A stretch of 64,000 nucleotides of DNA from an uncultured Bacteroidales bacterium. Lineage in GTDB: Bacteria; Bacteroidota; Bacteroidia; Bacteroidales; UBA932. The stretch is from NCBI GenBank assembly GCA_934667175.1, contig CAKULN010000004.1, forward strand, positions 1 to 64,000. Reading direction: 5' to 3'. A program made the translations under genes and the position numbers. The notes beneath the pieces are model-generated. The model did not search any database. It was not told where the DNA came from and saw nothing but the letters and a program-made list of their open reading frames with translations. Below, piece by piece: positions 24,572-31,976 of this stretch (position 1 is its first letter; every line of letters starts with the position of its first letter).

Positions 24572-26335
24572 CTAATCCTGCGAGACAACCTTAAGTTCAT
24601 CCCGGTAGGCCGAGAAAATTTTGGATTTCGAGACGAACCCGACGTAGGTTCTGTCGCGCCTCACCACAGGAAGGTTCCAAGCCGAAGTCACCTCGAATTT
24701 CTTCATCACGGAATCCATCTTCTCATCCTCGTAGACATATTCCTCAGCGCTGCGCATGAAGTTGAAGACATGGAGGGTCTCATATTCATCGGTTCTGAAC
24801 ATGTCCTTGCGGATGTCCTCCAAAGAGACATAGCCTTGGAAGCGATCAACCGAGTCAAGGACAGGGAATATGTTTCGGGTGGATTCGGAGACAACCTCGA
24901 CAAGCCGTCCGAGAGTGTCATCGATCTTGACTGTGGAAAAGTCTGTCTCGATCACATCAGACACTTTCAACAAGGTCAGCACGGCCTGGTCGCTGTCATG
25001 GGTCAGGAGTTCTCCCTTCTGGGCGATTCGCTTGGTGTAGATGGAATATTTCTCGACTATTCTGGTTGTACCGAATGAGATTGTCGAAGTGAGAATCAGC
25101 GGAAGGAACAATTCGTAACCGCCTGAGATCTCGGCGATAAGGAAGATCGCTGTCATCGGGGCCTGCATCACGCCGGCCATCAACCCGGCCATCCCGACCA
25201 GCACGAAATTCTGCTCCGGAACACTCATCAGAGTGCCGTCAAAAAGCAGATTAAGGGTTCTGGACACAACGAATCCAGCGATCGCACCGACAAAAAGGGT
25301 CGGGCCGAATGTTCCGCCCACTCCCCCGCCGGCGTTGGTCAACGTCATCGAAAACACCTTAAGCAGCAGGATCAGCAGGAAGAAAACCGGCACGGACCAA
25401 GGGCTGTCGGTCAGAAAGGCAAGCGGAGTCTGGCCGTCCAGCGAAAGCTCCTGTCCGTTGAGCAGAACTCCCAACGACTCATAGCCTTCACCATAGAGCG
25501 GCGGGAACAGGAATATCAAGATTCCAAGCCCGACAGCGCACAATGACCATTTAAGGAAGGCGTTGTCCATCTTACCGATCCTGTCCTCCAACTTGAGGGT
25601 TGTGCGGATGAAGTAGATGGAGCAAGCACCGCAGAAAAGGCCAAGGATGATGTAATATGGAATATTCTTGAGCACGAATGGAGTCAGAGTGCACTCGAAC
25701 GGGGTCGATGAGCCAAGGAATATGTACGAGACCACTGTGGCAGACACTGTCGAAAGCAGCAGCGGCATCATTGAGGTCATCGAGATGTTGAACAGCAGGA
25801 TCTCCAGCACGAAGAGGACACCGGCGAGAGGGGCCTTGAATATTCCTGCGACGGCGGCTGCGGCGCCACAGCCCAACAGCACGGTCATACTTCTGTACGA
25901 CAGCCCCATATAGCGGGCGAAGTTGGACCCGATGGCGGCTCCGGTGTAGACGATAGGGGCCTCAGCCCCGACTGATCCACCGAATCCGATTGTGACTGAA
26001 CTTGCGGCTATCGAAGACCACATGTTATGCGGTTTGATCCTTGATTCGTGTCTGGAGACAGCCTGAAGGGCCTTCGTGACCCCGTGGCCGATCTTGTCCT
26101 TTATGACGTATTTACAGAACAGCATCGCCAGAAGCATACCGACTCCCGGGAGGACAAGGTAGTAGAGCGCCCCGTCCAAAACGCCGTCGAAAGTGTCACG
26201 CAGACCTTCCTGAATCATTGAGATCAAGGTCTTGAGCAGCACGGCGGCAAGCCCGACCACGATTCCGACCACGAGGCTGAGTACCAACAGTTGGTTTCTT
26301 TCGGACCAACGGGATATGGGGTTGAACTTTGGCAT
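24572..26335 (-). CDS. ClC-family chloride channel/antiporter with CBS domains
   Basis: A 587-residue membrane protein with the ClC pore: GFGGSVGAEAPIVYTG (about 96-111, holding the gating Glu), FKAPLAGVLFVLEI (about 145-158) and GGGVGGTFGPTLFVGA (about 329-344). The C-terminal 130 residues form a CBS pair that should sense adenine nucleotides. It moves chloride or fluoride across the inner membrane, alone or coupled to protons. A -7 box TAAATTTG (26350-26343, minus) lies 7 nt before the ATG, implying a very short or absent leader; the promoter interlocks with that of the divergent gene at 26394. Confidence 0.92.
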   Translation of the reverse strand: MPKFNPISRWSERNQLLVLSLVVGIVVGLAAVLLKTLISMIQEGLRDTFDGVLDGALYYLVLPGVGMLLAMLFCKYVIKDKIGHGVTKALQAVSRHESRIKPHNMWSSIAASSVTIGFGGSVGAEAPIVYTGAAIGSNFARYMGLSYRSMTVLLGCGAAAAVAGIFKAPLAGVLFVLEILLFNISMTSMMPLLLSTVSATVVSYIFLGSSTPFECTLTPFVLKNIPYYIILGLFCGACSIYFIRTTLKLEDRIGKMDNAFLKWSLCAVGLGILIFLFPPLYGEGYESLGVLLNGQELSLDGQTPLAFLTDSPWSVPVFFLLILLLKVFSMTLTNAGGGVGGTFGPTLFVGAIAGFVVSRTLNLLFDGTLMSVPEQNFVLVGMAGLMAGVMQAPMTAIFLIAEISGGYELFLPLILTSTISFGTTRIVEKYSIYTKRIAQKGELLTHDSDQAVLTLLKVSDVIETDFSTVKIDDTLGRLVEVVSESTRNIFPVLDSVDRFQGYVSLEDIRKDMFRTDEYETLHVFNFMRSAEEYVYEDEKMDSVMKKFEVTSAWNLPVVRRDRTYVGFVSKSKIFSAYRDELKVVSQD

Positions 26336-26373
26336 ATTCGTACAAATTTAATTATTTTTGCGACAGAACAAAA
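26328..26373. promoter_or_regulatory. overlapping divergent promoters
   Basis: Plus strand: TTTG 26328-26331, 21-nt spacer, TATTTTTG 26353-26360. Minus strand: TTTTG 26373-26369, 18-nt spacer, TAAATTTG 26350-26343. The two cores are interlaced, so expression of clc and of the 26394 gene may be mutually exclusive. Confidence 0.6.
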
Positions 26374-26393
26374 CATCTAATATTCTTACGGCA

Positions 26394-27026
26394 ATGAAAA
26401 AAGTGATCGTTTCGTTGATTGCATCCCTGCTGGTCGCCCTGTTGGGGATCATAGGTCTGAACATATTCAAGGATGCCGGTCCGAGGGAAAGGATAAAGGC
26501 AGAGAACGGGAGCAAGATCATCATGGAGGAACTCAGTTTCTACAGACATAATGACAAGATTTTCGGAAAGGTGTTCAAGCCGGCCGACGAGAAAGGATTT
26601 TTCCCGGACTCACTCGGTCCGAGGCCTGTCATCGTGTTTTTCCATGAGCCGCTGAAGACAGCGTTTCCGGAAGGTCTTGTGAAGTCTTTGGTCCCGGAAG
26701 GTCTCATCGGCTACACAACAGCCTTCCATGAGAACGCCAGGGACATCAGTTTCATGGTAAAGAAGATAGGGAAGGAGAAGTTCGCGGACTCGGAGAGGAT
26801 AATCATTATCGCGGACTCGTTCTCCTCCGAGGCTGTGGTCAAGGCTTCATACAAACTGGGCAAGGCCGTGAGCGGCCTGGTGCTCATCGAGCCTGAACTC
26901 GGCGAAAAAGAGTCCAGACTTGTGCCTAAGCTCGGCTACGAGGTTCTGACAATTGACACGGCGGGGAAGACTTCCGCCAGGACGACCATTCTTGATTATC
27001 TCGAAACCAGAGGAGCGCTGAAATGA
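26394..27026 (+). CDS. exported alpha/beta-hydrolase-like protein
   Basis: A 210-residue protein starting MKKVIVSLIASLLVALLGI; upstream codons from 26358 overlap the promoter, so 26394 is preferred. The N-terminal hydrophobic segment is a signal anchor. The rest resembles an alpha/beta hydrolase core: strand PRPVIVFFHEPL (oxyanion-like position), IIIIADSFSSEAVVKAS (about 135-151) in place of a GxSxG elbow, then LVLIEPE and EVLTIDTAG. The ADSFS elbow departs from GxSxG, so activity is doubtful. The stop overlaps the ATG of the oxidoreductase by 4 bp, implying translational coupling. No specific function assigned. Confidence 0.6.
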   Translation: MKKVIVSLIASLLVALLGIIGLNIFKDAGPRERIKAENGSKIIMEELSFYRHNDKIFGKVFKPADEKGFFPDSLGPRPVIVFFHEPLKTAFPEGLVKSLVPEGLIGYTTAFHENARDISFMVKKIGKEKFADSERIIIIADSFSSEAVVKASYKLGKAVSGLVLIEPELGEKESRLVPKLGYEVLTIDTAGKTSARTTILDYLETRGALK

Positions 27027-28246
27027 AAAAGACACGGTTCGGAATAGTTGGGACGGGGCGCATAAGCGACTGGGTTCTCAAGGGTGCGGTTTTGGAGCCT
27101 CGATTCGAGGCGGCGGCGGTTTGTTCCCGTTCTTTTGAAAAAGGGAAGGCGTTCGCAGAGGCGCACGGTATCGCAAAAGTGTACACAGACTTAGACGAGA
27201 TGGCGTCTGATCCGGAGATCGACGCGATCTACATCGGGACGCCTAACAGCACGCATCACGATCTCGCGATTCTTTGCATGAATCACGGCAAGCACGTGCT
27301 GTGCGAAAAGCCTATGGCATCCAACGCGCGCGAGGTGGGCGAGATGATTGATGCGGCAAAGGCCAACGGGGTGATGCTGATGGAGGCTATGATCTCTACG
27401 CTTTGTCCTAATTTCGTGGTGGCCAGAGAGCGTCTGGCGGAGATGGGAAGCGTGCGTCACTACTTCGCGTCGTTCTGTCAATATTCTTCGAAATATGACC
27501 TGGTCAAGAGGATCATAGCGGGCGAGGACAATTCGGCTGTGCCGAGTTCCTTCAATCCTGACTGCTGCGGTGGGGCGTTGATGGACATAGGAATATACCC
27601 GATCTATCCGATGGTTTCGTTGTTCGGGAGGCCTGAAGGGATCAAGGCGGAGGTGACGACCAGTGAGGTGCCGGTGGTGTCCGGTCGCTTCGGCACTTCG
27701 ACAGGCTCAGTGACCGAGGCGGGCACTTCGACAAGCTCAGTGACCAAGGCGGGCACTTCGGCAGGTTCAGTGACCGAGGCGGGCACTTCGACAAACTCAG
27801 TGACCAGGGCGGATGCTGAGCCTGTCGAAGCATCCGACCGGGACGGCTGGAAACGCATTGACTTGCAAGGTAGCGTGATTTTCGAATATGAAGGGATGAG
27901 TGCCACGGTAATATATTCAAAAATAGCGGATTCGCACCTTTGCACGGAAATTTCCTGCGACGGCGGAATCATTTCGCTGGACCAGGTCCACATCTGCCGC
28001 CATGCCGAGATGACAAAGCGTGGCGCACCGACTTCCGGAAGATCCTCAGGCCCGCAGGCGGAGGACATCTCCGTCCCGGTTGATGCCGACGAGTACCTCT
28101 GCGAGTTCCGTGAGTTCATCGATGTCCTGGAATCAGGCCGCCTCGAATCATCCGTCAACAGTCTGGAAACTTCACTTATCACCGCTGAGATTCTTGACGA
28201 GATCCGACGTCAGGCCGGGGTGGTCTTCCCTGACGACCGAGTATGA
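27023..28246 (+). CDS. Gfo/Idh/MocA-family oxidoreductase with REP array
   Basis: A 407-residue NAD(P)-dependent sugar or inositol dehydrogenase-like protein. The Rossmann motif is FGIVGTGRISDWVLKG (about 6-21), the catalytic Lys lies in HVLCEKPMASNAREV (about 91-105), and GGALMDIGIYPIY (about 184-196) is typical of the C-terminal domain. Residues 224-271 are REP-encoded: four 10-residue units of GTSTGSVTEA type then ADAEPVEASD. Family members act on glucose-fructose, inositol, or amino-sugar derivatives; the substrate cannot be told. Second gene of a two-gene operon. Confidence 0.88.
   Translation: MKKTRFGIVGTGRISDWVLKGAVLEPRFEAAAVCSRSFEKGKAFAEAHGIAKVYTDLDEMASDPEIDAIYIGTPNSTHHDLAILCMNHGKHVLCEKPMASNAREVGEMIDAAKANGVMLMEAMISTLCPNFVVARERLAEMGSVRHYFASFCQYSSKYDLVKRIIAGEDNSAVPSSFNPDCCGGALMDIGIYPIYPMVSLFGRPEGIKAEVTTSEVPVVSGRFGTSTGSVTEAGTSTSSVTKAGTSAGSVTEAGTSTNSVTRADAEPVEASDRDGWKRIDLQGSVIFEYEGMSATVIYSKIADSHLCTEISCDGGIISLDQVHICRHAEMTKRGAPTSGRSSGPQAEDISVPVDADEYLCEFREFIDVLESGRLESSVNSLETSLITAEILDEIRRQAGVVFPDDRV
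27683..27835. repeat. REP and 30-bp tandem array inside the oxidoreductase gene
   Basis: Four 30-bp units at 27692-27721, 27722-27751, 27752-27781 and 27782-27811, then an element at 27812-27835 with fully different but complementary arms (GATGCT/AGCATC), an instance of co-variation. Confidence 0.9.
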
Positions 28247-28258
28247 TTCATCTGGTCA

Positions 28259-28321
28259 CTTCGACAAGCTCAGTGACCGAGAACACACCAGGTTGGTGAG
28301 CCTGTCGAACCACAGTGACCG
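28259..28321. repeat. 63-bp composite REP direct repeat, copy 1
   Basis: Matches 29506-29568 at 60 of 63 positions in the same orientation. It joins a GGTCACT-type palindrome to a GGTTGGTGAGCC-type one through the linker GAACACACCA. It ends 7 bp before the stop of the secreted repeat protein gene. The complete first palindrome begins at 28254. Confidence 0.9.
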
Positions 28322-28328
28322 AACAGTC

Positions 28329-29360
28329 TCAGAGACTGAAACTTTTGTCCGCGATCAAGGAACGCACCTTGTCACCGACATCCTTGCTGCCGCACCCTCC
28401 CAAAAGAATCTTCGGAAGTCCGGACACCGACTCTATGCCGCACGTGGCGTCATCAGAACCGGAAATATACGTCATTACCGGAGATGTCCCGTCATCATCA
28501 GAATAGAAGACAAAGCCATCTTCGGCAGTGAATCCGTCCATACCCAAAAACAGTAAAAAAAGGAGACTTCCTACGGCTGGATCCTCAGTGTTCGTATATA
28601 GGTCGAAAGACTTGAAATTAAACGGCTTAGATGTTTCAGAATATCTCACCCTGCCGTTGCCGTAACTGTCAAAACTAACCCTGCAAGGCACGGCAAGGCT
28701 GTCACCATAATCTTCTGTCTCAGAGTCATACACTTTGTACCATGAGAATGACAAGGAATATTCATACCCTGCGGCAAAATCGTAAATACCCGTCAATGAA
28801 TATATCGGTTCCCATTCCGAACCATTGAACAGTTGTATATCGCCGTCTGACTCCGAGACTGGCACGGCCACTCGGTTGTTGTCATTTTTAATGTAAAAAA
28901 AGTACTTGTCATAACTGTCTTGGTCATATTCAGCCCACACACTTCGTTTGTCTGCCGGGCGGTACTCCCGCCATTTAAGCCCGTCGCGGACAAAATACCC
29001 TCCTTTGTAGCAGTAAATCCCGCATCCGGAAGACGGCATGTAGTCATAGATCTCCTTCGTGTCATAGACCGGCTTCCAATCGCCATCCTTATTTCTCGCA
29101 ATGTAGAATTTGTTCACGCTGGACTTAGGAACACTTACATCGCAAAGATAGTTAGTGATATTGAAAAAATGCTCTTCCTCATTATACTGCGTGTAAGTCG
29201 CCCAGACACCCTCCTTTTTCGCGGGGCGATATTCAGTCCAGTTGTCACCGTTCCGGACAAAATAGCCTCCGTCATAAGTGTACAGGCCGGTTATCTGGGC
29301 AAAGGCACTCGCTACGGAGATGACGCTTAAGATTAAGGCTACGATAAAGATTCGTTTCAT
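28329..29360 (-). CDS. secreted protein with two 75-residue repeats, unknown function
   Basis: A 343-residue protein with a clear signal peptide (MKRIFIVALILSVISVASAFA). Two internal repeats (about residues 24-100 and 105-185) each run GLY/GIY, then Y.GGYFVR.G..W.EYRP, K..VWA.Y.Q, then a FF.I.N motif, V.VP, and W.P.Y at the end. The C-terminal half carries a beta-rich domain starting AAGYEYSLSFSWYKVYDSE and a late DATCGIESVSGLPK stretch with one Cys. No catalytic motif is recognised. Two 63-bp composite REP repeats enclose the gene, as for the DUF1016 gene, suggesting a cassette. It is probably exported to the periplasm or surface. Confidence 0.75.
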   Translation of the reverse strand: MKRIFIVALILSVISVASAFAQITGLYTYDGGYFVRNGDNWTEYRPAKKEGVWATYTQYNEEEHFFNITNYLCDVSVPKSSVNKFYIARNKDGDWKPVYDTKEIYDYMPSSGCGIYCYKGGYFVRDGLKWREYRPADKRSVWAEYDQDSYDKYFFYIKNDNNRVAVPVSESDGDIQLFNGSEWEPIYSLTGIYDFAAGYEYSLSFSWYKVYDSETEDYGDSLAVPCRVSFDSYGNGRVRYSETSKPFNFKSFDLYTNTEDPAVGSLLFLLFLGMDGFTAEDGFVFYSDDDGTSPVMTYISGSDDATCGIESVSGLPKILLGGCGSKDVGDKVRSLIADKSFSL

Positions 29361-29399
29361 GTTCGTTTTTGTTTTTACTAATTTAAAGGCAGGGTTGTA

Positions 29400-29568
29400 G
29401 GTTGGTGAGCCTGTCGAACCAACTTCTTCGGGCGGGGCGCTTCGGCAAGCTCAGCGACCAACAAGCACAGCGCTTCAACAAGATCGGTGGCCGGTAAGCA
29501 CAGCGCTTCGACAAGCTCAGCGACCGAGAACACACCAGGTTGGTGAGCCTGTCGAACCACAGCGGCCG
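29400..29568. repeat. REP cluster with 63-bp composite copy 2
   Basis: Holds a GGTTGGTGAGCC-type element (29400-29420), two or three GCGCTTCG/CAGCGACC-type elements, and the 63-bp copy 2 (29506-29568). It lies between the start of the secreted protein gene and the end of the YqiA-like gene. Confidence 0.9.
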
Positions 29569-29575
29569 GTAAAAC

Positions 29576-30568
29576 TCATTGTCCGCCAAGGCGAGAGAAA
29601 TAAGTCAGGACATCCTCCCAGGTCTTGAAGGCATCGGAGCCGAAATGGATCAAGGTGCCCATAAAGTCGGATGCTCCGTCCACATCTGGCTCGGCGTCAA
29701 TCAGGTAGTCAGCCAGAAGAAGATTCTTGTGGTTCGTGATCGTGACACGGTTCCAGACAGGGACACCGAGGTTGGTCTCGCACCAGCCCACAACCTTCTG
29801 ACAAAGTTCCGGAGTGTTGTACGGGACTCCGGCGACAATGTGGACATCATAGTTCACGGCAAGCGAGGCGACGGACTTGGCGAAACCGCTCGAATGATTG
29901 ATTATCCTGTCACTCAGCGAGATGAACAAAACTGGTTTCTGAACGTTCCTCTGCCTGTCATCGATCCATTGAATCACAGGAAGGATGGAATGGAGGATGG
30001 CGTTGTCATTGAGGTAATGCTCTCCGTCGAACCTTATGGCCTGAGGATAATGCTCACAGAAAAGGTCGAAAGTATGTACCAAGGTGTCGTGGACTCCGTA
30101 AAGTCCGAAAACCTTGTCTTGATCCTCAGACGCCCGCTCGAAGCAATGTGAACTAACCTCACGAAAATGCTCCAACAGGGTTTTCGTGACTAGAAACGAT
30201 GTCTCTCCGTCTTGACGGGGATTGTGATACTCCTGCCTGCCCAACCCGTTGTTTTTCAACAGAGTGTCAGCCAGTTGAAAGGCAGGGTTAACTAGAATGC
30301 GATCCACTCCGTAAAGCATCTCAGCGTACATCGCACCCATCGAGGTTCCGATGATCAGATCAGGCTTTTCCGACGCACGCATATTCCTTAAAAGTTCCAT
30401 CGCATCGAAAGGCTCCACCGGCAGGTCAGGTGCTATCACCTTAGCCTCAGGCATCAGCAGCCTCAACGTCTTGACACTTCCATTCTGGCCGCTGGACGCG
30501 AATCCGTGCACATAGAGTATCTTTTTCCCGGCCATCAGGGTCGGACGGGCATATTCATAAAGTTCCAT
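29576..30568 (-). CDS. YqiA/YcfP-type hydrolase fused to a HAD-like C-terminal region
   Basis: A 330-residue protein. The N-terminal half is a YqiA-type alpha/beta hydrolase: ILYVHGFASSGQNGS (about 18-32) and nucleophile elbow GTSMGAMYAEML (about 79-90). The C-terminal 120 residues (VLFISLSDRIINHSSGF, VHIVAGVPYNTPE, WNRVTITNHKNLLLADYLID, HFGSDAFKTWEDVL) resemble the late motifs of the 5'-nucleotidase/Cdn branch of HAD phosphatases, ending in the K...DYLID motif, though a canonical DxDG start is not visible. The order suggests a fused hydrolase-phosphatase of unknown substrate. Stop is 7 bp from a REP repeat. Confidence 0.65.
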   Translation of the reverse strand: MELYEYARPTLMAGKKILYVHGFASSGQNGSVKTLRLLMPEAKVIAPDLPVEPFDAMELLRNMRASEKPDLIIGTSMGAMYAEMLYGVDRILVNPAFQLADTLLKNNGLGRQEYHNPRQDGETSFLVTKTLLEHFREVSSHCFERASEDQDKVFGLYGVHDTLVHTFDLFCEHYPQAIRFDGEHYLNDNAILHSILPVIQWIDDRQRNVQKPVLFISLSDRIINHSSGFAKSVASLAVNYDVHIVAGVPYNTPELCQKVVGWCETNLGVPVWNRVTITNHKNLLLADYLIDAEPDVDGASDFMGTLIHFGSDAFKTWEDVLTYFSRLGGQ

Positions 30569-30671
30569 AATGACTCATCTCTTGTAGAAAACTACTATAA
30601 AAGGAATAAAAGCATCTCTCGTTCGGAAGTCATTTCCAAGTCACTTTCATTCACGTTACCCCCTCCCTAAA

Positions 30672-30692
30672 TCCCTCCCCTCGGGGGAGGGA
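30672..30692. repeat. GC-rich hairpin TCCCTCCCC/GGGGAGGGA
   Basis: A 9-bp perfect stem with a 3-nt loop and no T run, between divergent genes. This type of CCCTCCCC palindrome is often dispersed in Bacteroidota intergenic regions. Confidence 0.5.
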
Positions 30693-30767
30693 CTTACCTT
30701 TATCGCAAGCGATGAAGAGTTGCCTACAAAAATAGCAATTTTAATATTCAAATGATTGGGCTAACGC

Positions 30768-30798
30768 TTGAAATTACTAACGGAAATGGCTATCTTTG
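30768..30798 (+). promoter_or_regulatory. promoter of the NahK-like kinase gene
   Basis: TTG at 30768-30770, 20-nt spacer, TATCTTTG at 30791-30798. The predicted transcription start is about 30805, just before the ATG at 30816 (or 30828), giving a short leader. Confidence 0.6.
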
Positions 30799-30815
30799 AG
30801 AGATTGATAAATTAA

Positions 30816-31967
30816 ATGACACTAGCTATGACAGATCTAAAGAAAATAGTTGAACTTTTTGCCATCGAGGGCGAGGTCAAAGAGATAAAGCCGTTGGGCA
30901 ATGGTTTGATTAACGACACGTATAAGGTTATCACTGAAGGTGATGCGCCAGATTATGTACTCCAGAGGATCAACAATGCCATATTCACGGACGTGGATCT
31001 GCTCCAGAGCAACATCGAGGCCGTGACCAGACATATTCGTAAGAAACTGGAAGCGGAAGGAGCGGAAGACATCGACCGCAAGGTACTGAGGTTCATTCCG
31101 TTGAAATCAGAAGGAGAGAGGTTGGAGGCCTTGATGAGCGACAAGCCTAGGACCTACTGCCTTGAGGACGGGAAGTACTGGAGGGTGTCGGTGTTCATCA
31201 ATGATGCCTACACCTACGAGACTGTCAACCAGGAGTACTCTGAATATGCCGGTGAGGCTTTCGGAAACTTTGAGGCAATGCTCGCTGACATCCCTGACAC
31301 GCTTGGAGAGACGATCCCAGACTTCCACAACATGGAGTTGAGACTTAGGCAGTTGGTAGAGGCCGTGAGAGAGGACAAGGCTGGACGTCTTCACGCTGAT
31401 GACAAGACAGAGGAACAGGAACTACACAAGATTCTGGAGGACATCGACAAGTACGGAGTCCAGATGTGCAAGGCAGAGCAGCTTCACCGTGAAGGGAAAC
31501 TTCCTAAAAGAATATGCCACTGCGACACGAAGGTCAACAACATGATGTTCGACAAGGACGGCAAGATCCTGTGCGTCATCGACTTGGACACAGTGATGCC
31601 GAGCTATGTGTTCTCGGACTTCGGAGACTTCCTTCGCACGGCAGCCAATCCGGTTGCCGAGGATTCTCCGGAATTGGAGAAAGTCGATTTCGACATGGAG
31701 ATTTTCAAGGCTTTCACACGTGGTTACATAAAAGGCACAAAGCCGTTCCTGACCCCGATTGAAAGAGAAAATCTGCCTTATGCGGCGTGCCTCTTCCCGT
31801 TCATGCAGGCTGTCCGCTTCTTCGCTGACTACATAAACGGTGACACCTACTACAAGATCAAGTACCCGGAGCACAACCTCGTCCGCACCCGCAACCAGTT
31901 GAAACTCTTCCACTCCGCACTAAGCAAAGTACCGCAGATGGCATCATTCATAGAATCAATAAAATAA
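30816..31967 (+). CDS. N-acetylhexosamine 1-kinase-like phosphotransferase
   Basis: A 383-residue member of the aminoglycoside phosphotransferase (APH) fold. The N lobe has IKPLGNGLINDTYKV and YVLQRINNAIFTD; the catalytic loop is ICHCDTKVNNMMFD (about 229-242) and the metal-binding motif is CVIDLDTVMPSYVFSDFGD. These match the NahK-type kinases of Bifidobacterium and Bacteroidales that phosphorylate N-acetylhexosamines at C1 in host-glycan salvage. A different sugar kinase of the same group is possible. ATG at 30828 is an alternative start. An AlbA_2 gene follows after 9 bp but looks unrelated. Confidence 0.82.
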   Translation: MTLAMTDLKKIVELFAIEGEVKEIKPLGNGLINDTYKVITEGDAPDYVLQRINNAIFTDVDLLQSNIEAVTRHIRKKLEAEGAEDIDRKVLRFIPLKSEGERLEALMSDKPRTYCLEDGKYWRVSVFINDAYTYETVNQEYSEYAGEAFGNFEAMLADIPDTLGETIPDFHNMELRLRQLVEAVREDKAGRLHADDKTEEQELHKILEDIDKYGVQMCKAEQLHREGKLPKRICHCDTKVNNMMFDKDGKILCVIDLDTVMPSYVFSDFGDFLRTAANPVAEDSPELEKVDFDMEIFKAFTRGYIKGTKPFLTPIERENLPYAACLFPFMQAVRFFADYINGDTYYKIKYPEHNLVRTRNQLKLFHSALSKVPQMASFIESIK

Positions 31968-31976
31968 GTCAACTCA

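Noticed and set aside
30661-30700. Rho-independent terminator between divergent genes
   Set aside because: The CCCTCCCC hairpin has no T run on either side and no convergent transcript to end.
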